From Spinacia oleracea (Eukaryota; Streptophyta; Magnoliopsida; Caryophyllales; Amaranthaceae), in the NCBI RefSeq assembly GCF_020520425.1, contig NC_079490.1, positions 1,612,001-1,676,000 of the forward strand: a stretch of DNA of 64,000 nt. The letters run 5' to 3'. The translations under genes and the position numbers were made by a program. Below the pieces are notes generated by a model, which saw only the letters and a list, made by a program, of their open reading frames with translations, ran no database searches and was not told where the DNA came from. Numbering within the stretch: the first letter of the stretch is position 1; the number at the start of each line of letters is the position of its first letter. Positions 46,501-64,000 of this stretch are shown piece after piece.

Positions 46501-47847
46501 CACATCACACATGAGTCTGTGATGGTCAGTGCCGGGGCTACAACGATGTCATGATTATGGGCCATCTGCAATTTCTCAAAATGAAGCCCTTATTCAATTA
46601 AAAGATAAAAGGAAAGAGATGTAAAAAAGGACTTTGAGCCCATGACCTTGGGTATTCCGTAACAAGACCTTAACCACTACTTCAATCTTGTTTTTGCTAG
46701 TACTTAGGAAACTAACCATATTATACTCCCTCCGTCCCAAAATGTAGTGCTAGTTTTCCTATTCCGTTGTCCCTAAATGATGTGCCTATTTCTATTTTGA
46801 ACCGTTAATTTTTTCCCATAATACCCTCAGACACAAATTAAGGAATTAAGGAAAATGATAGCATAGATAATTGGCAATAATTTGGGGGCCCTGTGCCGTT
46901 GCTCACCTCGCACACCCCAAGAACCGCCCTTAATGATGGTGCACAGGTTTTGATATAGGAAAGTCAGAAGACAAACAAACCTAAAATAGCCAGTCTTGTG
47001 TCTTTTTAATAGCTCTAAGTTTTCACAATAGCTAATTTTGATGTCTATTACAGCCTGAAGGTGTTCAAGATATGACCGCGGCAGCAAGCGTTGCTCCAGG
47101 AATGGAGCAGAGAGAGGATGATCCCCTTGCTACACCTGATGTTGACAGGTTCTCTCTTCCCTTCCCTCCCCTCCCTTTCCACTTTTGTATTTCACTACAA
47201 AAAAAAAAAGTATTATTAACGACATGATTTCCCGCCGTAAAATAACATTATTACGCAAGCCCGTCGTGAAAGGTGGCTTCATAATTGACTACCCCGTTGC
47301 AAATATCATGTCGGTCATTTGATTTATTAGATTTTCTGGGCTATGTTATAACGGGTCTAAATACTACCTCCGTTTCTCATTTTGACACTATTCATCAATC
47401 AACTTTAATAATCTTTATTTCACCATTATGTAAGAAAAAACGTAGTCAAGTGATTAAAATCGTATCAATGAGAGGATTCCAAATTTTTACTTATACATAA
47501 TTAGAGATATTAATTTTCAAAGAAACGTGTTGGAATACGTGAAAAAAAGAAATGATGCAAGTATTGTGAAACGGAGGTAGTAGTAAATACCATGTTGTAG
47601 AATTTTTCACATAAAAGATGGGATTTGAGCCCGTCTTAAATAGCCTTATCGTTATGAAATTGTGTCTGTAGTGTTTTCACCCGGAAAACTTTCCTGTCAA
47701 AATCCGATGCTGATTTTTATTTTTTCTCCATCCAGACTTAATGCAGCTTATCTTTCCGTCCACGGAAGTTCAATCCTCGGCCGTCAAATGTGGTTAACGA
47801 CCTCTCCATTTGCGATGCAAGCTTCATCCGTTAATGGATGTCAGTAG
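40501..47847 (+). CDS. RBP45: Three-RRM RNA-binding protein, RBP45/RBP47 class
   Basis: Oligouridylate/poly(A)-type RNA-binding proteins, mainly nuclear, and found in stress granules in the RBP47 group. Exons: 40501-40629, 43470-43953, 44371-44456, 44550-44680, 44807-44903, 45258-45410, 47054-47148, 47736-47847. Frame is kept, giving 428 residues. RRM1 has LWIGDL (20-25) and GYGFVEF (60-66). RRM2 has IFVGDL (113-118) and GYGFVKF (154-160). RRM3 has IYVGNL (234-239) and GCGFVQY (268-274). Then comes a Tyr/Gly/Gln-rich tail with AYAYG-type repeats, and the family ending DVDRLNAAYLSVHGS..LGRQMW. The N-terminal Gln-rich region is short, which favours RBP45 over RBP47. Intron 1 is 2.8 kb, full of duplications and a solo LTR. 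Introns 2 and 7 hold MITEs. Confidence 0.94.
40660..41880 (+). repeat. Multi-copy duplication in RBP45 intron 1
   Basis: TTTTGGAGGTGGGGTTTTGT recurs at about 40742, 41275, 41502 and, slightly changed, 41713. TTCTGTTGATTATCTGCTGT occurs at about 40670 and 40818. GTTTCTTTGAG.TGAATCT also repeats. A solo LTR (40875-41252) sits inside the array, so that insertion postdates at least the first duplication. Confidence 0.8.
40875..41252 (+). mobile_element. Solo LTR, probably Copia-type, fossil
   Basis: 378 bp, begins TG and ends CA, with perfect 5-bp target duplications ATTAG at 40870-40874 and 41253-41257. The interior contains ACGTGGTTCACTAAC and TAGCTACGTCCACAGG, words common in plant Copia LTRs. 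There is no internal region, so it is a solo LTR left by recombination. The intact duplications suggest moderate age at most. Family naming is from memory of such words, not a search. Confidence 0.78.
41955..42180 (+). repeat. Tandem duplication, about 111-bp unit, in RBP45 intron 1
   Basis: TTATGAGTATTAGGTTTGGG at about 41961 and 42070, each followed by GGAGGTCCAGTGAGG and GAGAGACAAAAGATTATTGC. Confidence 0.85.
42690..43020 (+). repeat. Diverged duplication, about 200-bp spacing, in RBP45 intron 1
   Basis: TTTTATTGGCAATGTTCCTTTT near 42708 resembles TTTTGTTGGCAGTGTACCTTTT near 42905. Both are followed by C-rich tracts and then ATGACTTGG.GTC.AGG. Confidence 0.65.
43983..44264 (+). mobile_element. 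hAT-type MITE in RBP45 intron 2, 282 bp
   Basis: Ends TAGACCTGGTCA and TGATCAGATCTA. Perfect 8-bp duplications CTTTATTC lie at 43975-43982 and 44265-44272. GC-rich family as at 4923, 13270 and 32184. It begins 30 bases after the exon 2 donor. Confidence 0.9.
45000..45247 (+). repeat. GAACTTA-rich dispersed repeat in RBP45 intron 5
   Basis: Starts AGGCTCCATTCTATTCAAC, contains tandem CTGAACTTAT words, and ends GAAATAAGTCGAACTGAACT, an inverted version of the start. It ends only about 10 bases before the exon 6 acceptor. Confidence 0.6.
45440..45985 (+). repeat. Minisatellite, about 134-bp unit, four copies, RBP45 intron 6
   Basis: GATGTTTCTGTCATAATG starts units at about 45442, 45575, 45713 and 45847. 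Each continues with GGAATTGCATTTGATTTGTT and TTTCAAGTTTCATCAA and ends in CTCGCTTTGACCGTATT. Units differ by few bases, so the array is recent. Confidence 0.92.
46317..46700. other. RBP45 intron 6, middle part, with possible SINE remnant
   Basis: On the minus strand at 46610-46690 TAGTGGTTAAGG and GGTCATGGGCTCAAAG resemble A and B boxes of a worn SINE. The rest shows nothing recognisable. Confidence 0.35.
47193..47673. mobile_element. CACTA-type mini-element with nested Stowaway MITE
   Basis: Begins CACTACAAAAAA and ends CTGTAGTG, the CACTA terminal motif, flanked by TTT on both sides (47190-47192 and 47674-47676). Inside are GACATGATTTCCCG and CCCGTCGTGAAA words shared with 50601 and 52349. 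A Stowaway-like MITE sits in the middle at 47364-47580. Confidence 0.8.
47364..47580. mobile_element. Stowaway-like MITE nested in CACTA element
   Basis: Ends CTACCTCCGTTTC and GAAACGGAGGTAG are perfect inverted repeats of 13 bases, flanked by TA at 47362-47363 and 47581-47582. 217 bp. Confidence 0.85.
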
Positions 47848-48240
47848 TTGATTAACACTGTTATTGGTGGAGGAACTGGATACGTTAATGGATCTCCGGT
47901 ACGGTATATAATGATGGTATTCGTGAACCTGTTGGGCTGTTTTTTATTTGCATCAGTCTACTAACGAGCCGGAGGTCACGCAAGCTCGGTCATCGGCGGC
48001 TAGCTTTTTTCAGATGTTGATGCAGAAGATGGAAGACATAAATTTGTTGTGGCATAGTTTTCTAGCAGTTTTCTTTTGCCATTGTATTAGTTTTTTTTAA
48101 AAAAATCTGATACCTTTTATCAATTTTTGGGATCACCTTTGGCTATGTCTTGAATTAGTATTGAAAAAATTATTTTTTTTTGCAACAAATTAGGCTAGGA
48201 AAAATATGCTAGTACTATTCATGTATTTGCAATTTTTTTT
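47848..48240 (+). other. RBP45 3' UTR and flank
   Basis: Follows the RBP45 stop. Moderately mixed sequence to about 48060, then T-rich. No distinct gene. Polyadenylation probably falls near 48100-48240, inferred only from composition. Confidence 0.4.
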
Positions 48241-48350
48241 TTTTTTTGGTGTAGAGAAAGCCATAAAGGGCAAGGTAACAAATGATATGGGCGTGATTCG
48301 ATTCCAGGTCTTGGGTATCACCCTTCACGATTTTACCAAATAAGCTAGTT
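48241..48350 (-). mobile_element. tRNA-derived SINE, worn copy
   Basis: On the minus strand: TAGCTTATTTGGTAA, then GGAATCGAATCACG, then an A-rich tail (T run at 48231-48247 on the plus strand). Weak A box, good B box. Confidence 0.5.
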
Positions 48351-48913
48351 GACATCCCCCATTTACGATATAATTGGCGTTCATTTAAATAGAATCAAGC
48401 TATTAAAAATGTTTCACTTCGTGATTAGACTTACATATTTAGGGTTTAACGAAAATTGGATAAATTGAATAAGCAACGAAATATTAAAATTGAGCCCAAT
48501 TGTAGTAATTAGGTTCATATTGCATGCATGACTGAGTTTTCATTAATTTTGAAGTCATAACTTAAGGTTTTCCTTGTCAAAAAAAAAAAAAAAACTTAAG
48601 GTTTTCAAAACTTAAGGTTTATGCTATGAATTGTAGAGCATATCAGATGCATCCAGGTATACTGTGCACAAACTTTATTTTACAAGTTTTTCAATAAATG
48701 GTCGAGAATTATTGTGATACTATGAATTGAGTAACTTTTTACTACCCAATTAAAAAATGTATAATTTTCGTACAAATTGTAAACCTCAAACATTAGTACA
48801 TTACTTATAATTTCATTCTCTATTTTCGAGTCATGCATCACACGGACTTAAATAAAATATAGAATATATCATACTTATACCGTTACACTTATACAATATT
48901 TAATTTAAAATGC

Positions 48914-58823
<9,910 letters not shown>

Positions 58824-58868
58824 TTTGCTTATGTATTTTGAACTGTTAATAGTTTGTAATTTGGAAGA

Positions 58869-58878
58869 TTTATATATA
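58869..58878 (-). promoter_or_regulatory. Possible TATA box of ALDH3F1
   Basis: TATATATAAA on the minus strand, about 46-55 bases before the ATG. This would leave a leader of only about 20 bases, so a more distal start is also possible. Confidence 0.4.
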
Positions 58879-59089
58879 CGAGTAGTAGCTCTAAATAAAT
58901 ATAATATAATATTACGTAGTACTACTACTATATTTAATTTTTTTTTACAACCGTATGGGATGATTAAATATTTAAGTGACGTTACTTACTTTGCTTTCCC
59001 CCAACCATAGGACACCATTTACTAATTTATGTGTATTTACAGTTTGTTGAATTCATATCAATGAATTCTAATAAATATATTTATGTATG

Positions 59090-59205
59090 ATAGGTCTCAA
59101 GTTCGGATAAATTTAATTACGTTTAGATAAAATATGTTCAGAAAAAATAAGTTTTTTTTTCGGATAAATAAATTTAGATAACAAAATAAGTGGAATAGAA
59201 CAAAA
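59090..59205. repeat. GAACTTA-family repeat, short inverted copy
   Basis: GTTCAGAAAAAATAAGTTTT and AAAATAAGTGGAATAGAAC at the right end match the inverted start of the family (GTTCTATTC). Confidence 0.5.
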
Positions 59206-59334
59206 AGTAAGTATTAATTTCTCCATGACAAATTGACACATATTTGAATCGATAAGGTCTTGGTTTAGTGGTAAAGAAAATTAAAGACATGTGTATAATA
59301 AGTAACATGTTTGAATCTCTAGCCCTTATTTGTA

Positions 59335-59830
59335 ACTAGATTTTAGCTTGTGCGATGCACGGATTCTATAAATTGTTAAATTAAAATAAGACTCTCATAC
59401 ATACCAACTGTTATATTTTATATATTAGGTTAGGTTGTATTGAATTTCATTTTAGATTTATTTTTTAATTATTAGAGTGTTTCATTTTGGATGAAATTGT
59501 ATATGTGTCATATTAATAATTAATTAATTCAGAAATAATTTCAAAATCTTATTTTTCATTGGCCAAAACTATTAGATTTCCTACGTGGCACTCTAATATT
59601 GGATTAATGTTTGATTTTGGATTGAATTTTATTTTAGATTAGTGTTTGAATTTTATTTTAGATTTTTTTTAAATTATTAGAGTGTTTTATTTTGGATGGA
59701 GTTGTATATATATTAGTAATTAATTAATTAATTAAAATATCGATGTGGCACTAATTAATTATCTACGTGGCACTCGATTTTTTTAATTCAAATTAGAAAT
59801 CTTAATTTTCGTTGGTCGAGAACATTCGTA
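59335..59830 (-). mobile_element. Possible Helitron end with internal duplication
   Basis: Read on the minus strand, a hairpin GTGC-ATC-GCAC is followed by AAGCTAAAAT and CTAG before T, matching a Helitron 3' end. The 5' end is not found, so the limit at 59830 is a guess. Inside, ATTAGAGTGTTT.ATTTTGGAT and CTACGTGGCACTC occur twice, about 195 bases apart. Confidence 0.4.
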
Positions 59831-60321
59831 GCTAGTTCGAAACAAAAATATCGCAAATTAACAATTTCATCTTTTTTTATATTAATTAATTTCAGTTAAT
59901 TAAGACTTCCACGTTGTCATGACTCATGGGCCATTGTGGACGGGTGGTTGTAACCGTTTTTTTGTTGGCCCAAAATTAGACTCCCCCATCTAGCTTTAAA
60001 ATAATGATTCCACTAATTAATTCGAGTAAATGAGTCGATCCTCCAGAGACAAGCACATGTTAGTATGTTACGAATAATGTTTATCTATTTTCACTTATTT
60101 GAGAGAAAATAAGTTTAAAAAGTCTTAGAAAAAATAAGGATTAGTCAAATACAGTACAATATATAAGTAATTAAGTTTTGATCACTTTTATTAAGGCTCC
60201 TCTGATAGTCGGTAATGAATGGTGATAATGAGAATGACTATCGTAAACTTACGAGAAAAGTCATATACGATGCTCATTTTTATTTTGTTTTGCGAATGAG
60301 CCACAAAGGCAATAAATTATA

Positions 60322-60579
60322 CTTCCTTTGTTCTTTTTTAAATGACACAATTATTTAGGCACGTTTGCCAATGTATAATTTCAAACATTAATATCTTTTA
60401 TTATGGATAAGAAAAAAATATAAAAAATTGATATTTAAAAAATATTTATTGAGACGAATTTAATAAGAACCCACACGACTATATTTTTTCTTATGTATAA
60501 ATCACAAAATGAAGTCAAAGGAGGTTGTGTGAATAGTGTCAAAAATACAATTGTGTCATGTAATTGAGAACGGAGGAAG
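60322..60579. mobile_element. Stowaway-like MITE, 258 bp
   Basis: Ends CTTCCTTTGTTC and GAACGGAGGAAG, with TA flanks at 60320-60321 and 60580-60581. ATGACACAATT pairs with AATTGTGTCAT inside. Confidence 0.8.
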
Positions 60580-60585
60580 TACATG

Positions 60586-61090
60586 GGAGTAGGGGGATTC
60601 GAACCTGAAACCTAGCATACACAGACCCTCAATCTTAGGTTATGTTATGTTTTCCCTGTTTCCACTTATTTTAGGAAAAAAAAAGTTTACATAAATTCAA
60701 ATACGGTAACTTTTGTGTAAAACCGTCTTACCGGAAAGACCACTTTAATTGCTTAACTAATTAGTTCTAATGCTTTACTAATTAGTTTTATTGTTTAACT
60801 AATTGGTTTCAGTGCTTAATTAATTAATTATAGTGTTTAACAAATTGATTTTATCGCTTAACTTAAATGACACAAAGATGGTCTTTTGTGTAAGACAACC
60901 TTATATAAAAGTTTGTAATTCAGATAAAATAAGTTCAGGAAAATAAGGGTCACCAATTACAAATTATAACTTAGGTTTTGATAAGTTCAGGTAAGTTCAG
61001 ATAAGATAAATTTAAGAAAAATAGGTTAAAATCATGTGAATAGAACGCAATCTTAACCACTAGACTGAGACCTTATCGATTCATGTACCG
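60586..61090 (-). mobile_element. tRNA-derived SINE split by another element
   Basis: Left part (60586-60629) holds the B-box side GGATTCGAACCTG seen on the plus strand; right part (61056-61090) holds the A-box side ACCACTAGACTGAGACC. Together they align with the SINE at 3720-3815. The insertion between them is described separately. Confidence 0.65.
60638..61047. mobile_element. GAACTTA-family element with 8-bp duplication
   Basis: 410 bp inserted in a SINE, flanked by perfect CAATCTTA at 60630-60637 and 61048-61055. The left end is GGTTATGTTATG and the right end GTGAATAGAACG. An 8-bp duplication points to the hAT superfamily for this otherwise unplaced repeat family. Confidence 0.7.
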
Positions 61091-62798
61091 TGATGGCTAT
61101 TATGAAGCAACCACGTAACACTGTACCATGATCCTTGACCGAACAATTATGAAAATGGTTGGTTGCAATTCATCTTATTTATTTGTGTATAGGACAGGGG
61201 AGACCCATCTTTATTAAGATCATAAATTGACAACGGATATATCTTATTATTCTATTTTTTTTCCTTTTTTATATCGACTACCTTATTTATATATTTTCAT
61301 AGTAAAAATATTGCATTGGTAGTAAAAATATTCGGATGACGCATAGCCTACGTGGCGCCTACATGTACCAATTAAACTGCGAAACATAAGATTGCGACAA
61401 CTAAAAGTTGTCGCAACTTGCGACCTTTATCATCACCCAAAAAAAACTACGTAACAAACAAAAAGAAACGGAGGGAGTAGTATATTAGAATAACAAATAT
61501 CGGTCTAATTTAAGTAGCATTATTGGGATTTGTTTCTAATTTAAGTTGCAAAGATCGATGTTTACCTGTAATTTTAATAGAGACAACTCTTAAGTCTTAA
61601 CTACTCCACCCCCTAGTACGTGTTTGTGAGCATTAATGGTGATGAACTAAGCCCCTAGGAAAGGATCTTCCACGAGGCTATTTGGGGTCAGGCCCGGATA
61701 AGTTTTAAGAAATGTACAAATAAAATGTTATTAAATATTAATTGGATCATTTGTATTCAGTAGTTGTTGAATTTTTAAACCTTGGTTTCTCATAATTTTG
61801 GCCAAGAGATGGAATAGACCCGGCAAAATTGATCATTATCTCAAAAACTGACCCTATTAATCCGATATATAACCAGAATTAGACCTGAAACGACGGTACA
61901 AAATTCACCCAATAATCAAATAGATCCTACTCGAAATTAGAACCGACCCGAAAGTAATTTGATCTAAAATAACCTGATACCTGAATGACCGGCTATAGTG
62001 TTAACCTGTAAATATCTTCATTGTGCATTTGTGTTAGTGTACGATAGCCGATAGGGTCCCGCTGTTGATGCTCTAATACGTCTTCAATTCTTTCAATCTA
62101 TTTTACTTGACCATCTAAGATGTTGAAAGTAAAAAACCATTAAAAAGAAAGTAAGATCCACTGAAATTGGATAAGAATTAATTAATCATGATTTTTTATT
62201 CTAAAGGTAAAATGAAAGACCTTAGCGGACTGAAACCTCACTAAGGTTAACCCAACCCTGCTTAATAACTTAGGCACTTTTAGAGAAGAGAAAAGTTTTA
62301 AACCCCAGCCTAATAAAAAGGTGAAGTCTCTTCCACTACGCTAAAGAAGATAGATGGACGTATTGCATGATTCGGTAGCAACATATTCTACTACGTATTA
62401 CTAAATACTAATTCATACAATCAAAAGGTTAATTATCAAGTTAAGGTCTTGCGACTCTTGGCTGAGATAAAATCTCGTCTACACCATTTATCATCTTACC
62501 TTAACTCTCTTTAAACCAAAATAATAACGTATACTCGATCTCATGCAATATGATACTCCTTAAAATAATAACGTAGTTTTAATTCACGTTAGATTTACCA
62601 TTGGCTTTCTCCTTGATTAGTTGCTAAACATTACCTTATTAAATGCAAAGGGCTAAAATGTATGATCGTAAGTTCGTAACACACGAATAGCACGTTCTGG
62701 TTTCTCATCATCAGATTTATTGTCAATGCTCGACACACCACATTAATAGGATGTCCTATCCTACATTCCTACCTATATGGACTGTTAAATACTCTATA
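61091..62798. other. Intergenic, nothing recognised
   Basis: AT-rich, with no exon-like open frame, RNA gene or clear foldback. Confidence 0.5.
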
Positions 62799-63063
62799 TT
62801 TCCCCTGTTATTTTATTTGCAACGTTTGATATTTTCATGCATGCCAATGACACAATTTTGGTTATTAATATCTTTATATCTCTTTAATTAAAAATTATAA
62901 AAAATTGATATTTTGAAAATACACATTGAGATTAATATAACAGAATCCCACAACATAATATGTTATCTTACATATAAATCACCAACAAATAATCAAAGTA
63001 GAATATGTGAACAGTGTTTAAATTTAAAGTTTAAACGTTGGGAGTATTAAAAGTCGGATGAAA
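62799..63063. mobile_element. Decayed Stowaway-like MITE
   Basis: ATTTGCAACGTTTGATA at the left and AAACGTTGGGAGTATTAAAA at the right match the inverted structure of 40107-40365, with many changes. Ends are approximate. Confidence 0.6.
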
Positions 63064-64000
63064 TATTTTATTTTACCCATTTACACCACCGAGTACCGAA
63101 ATCATTCACGGTACATAACGAAGAATAGAAATAGAAGCCCAAGAAAATATGGGCCCTAATCTCGTCAATGTTCAAGGCCCAACTAAAGACAACTTTCAAA
63201 TTTAAGACTATATTACGGAGATGATTGGGTTGTCGTCTAAAAGTAGGGTTGTTAAATGGGTTATCAGTCAGTTACGGATTGGGTATAATCATTTTAGATA
63301 TAAACGGATAATGTATTGTGTGAATTATTATGTTCATGCGGATTGAATGTGTGAATATTTTTTTCGGGTTACTTCGATTTTTGTTATATGTCGCCCGATT
63401 TGAGTCCCTTTTTAACAACTCTATCTAAAAGTTCTCAGTAATTAGTAAGGTGTGACTCATATAGGCAAATTCAATCTTAAAATGTCGTATAAGTCAAACC
63501 AAAATCATACTACAACAAATAATAGTAACAATAGCGTGTTTATTACGCTTAAAGTTATTCATAATCTCAATTATTACTATTAGTACAACGATTTTCAATC
63601 AGCTCGGTCATAAAAAGATTCAGTTATTTTTCGATTTATTCGGGTTCAAATAAAACTGGGTTTCAGAAAGATACATAGCACATTCACAAGATAGAAAATC
63701 CTAGCCTGTATCTAAGAAAATGAAACCTAAAAAAAGCAAAAAAAAAAAATCAGAAACTCAAGCCAAATTTTTAAGCAAAATTCTTGATTAAATTTTTTCT
63801 GATCTAGTATACCACTAATCTCCTAATGAATTAAGTTTTCATTCCATGGGCCGTCCTCAGTTAAACTGGGCCATGGTTCACTAAATTATCTTCATGTTTG
63901 AACCTTCAGCCACCACCCATTAAATTAATAAGTCAATTTAAGTATCTTAAACTCTGCACCGGTCAAACCGGTGCGAGTATTAAGGGACGGAGTAAGTATA
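63064..64000. other. Intergenic, nothing recognised except a MITE tip
   Basis: No gene seen. The last bases, from about 63982 (TTAAGGGACGGAGTAAGTA), look like the right tip of a Stowaway-like MITE whose other end I cannot find here. Confidence 0.4.

Noticed and set aside
46731-46830. A complete Stowaway MITE starting CTCCCTCCGTCCC
   Set aside because: Only one end is recognisable; no inverted partner was found nearby, so I did not list it as an element.
58824-64000. A hidden gene in the right-hand 5 kb
   Set aside because: No exon-like open frame with family resemblance, and all structure seen is repeats.

Overview
This is nuclear DNA of a flowering plant. The genes are split by many AT-rich GT..AG introns, the proteins match plant families closely, a plant-type tRNA-Leu is present, and the gaps hold plant MITEs, SINEs and Helitron-like pieces. 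The repeat style fits Caryophyllales (spinach or beet relatives), but that is a guess from general appearance. I see no bacterial-type operon, CRISPR array or defence island, and no convincing new multi-gene system.

Layout. 1-2340 (+): 3' part of an MSL-type mechanosensitive channel gene, possibly decayed. 2341-7948: intergenic, with a 320-bp satellite fragment, SINEs, a hAT MITE and a tandem duplication. 8021-9334 (+): intronless extensin. 9335-12390: intergenic MITEs and a SINE. 12391-12474 (-): tRNA-Leu(CAA). 13402-15114 (-): DEAD-box helicase RH47, with a 5'-UTR intron upstream. 17661-30830 (-): xanthine dehydrogenase XDH1, 14 exons, 1370 residues, open throughout. 31880-38501 (-): lysophosphatidate acyltransferase of the LPAT2/3 class, 11 exons, 383 residues. 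40501-47847 (+): three-RRM RNA-binding protein of the RBP45/47 class, 8 exons, 428 residues. 48914-58823 (-): aldehyde dehydrogenase ALDH3F1, 10 exons, 484 residues. 58824-64000: no gene, only repeats.

The genes are unrelated housekeeping or stress genes: mitochondrial RNA handling, purine breakdown, phospholipid synthesis, mRNA binding, aldehyde detoxification and cell wall. They share no pathway. Exon joins were worked out by hand; reading frame is kept across every join in XDH1, LPAT, RBP45 and ALDH3F1, which is strong internal support.

The most notable observation is at RH47. A 169-bp hAT MITE with perfect 8-bp target duplications landed at the last codon before the stop, so the present protein ends in about 11 transposon-derived residues and a transposon-derived stop. 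Other points are three more copies of that MITE family with perfect 8-bp duplications, three CACTA-type mini-elements (one carrying a nested Stowaway), two Mutator-type MITEs with perfect 9-bp duplications, a Helitron-like element, a solo LTR, and scattered monomers of a 320-bp satellite.
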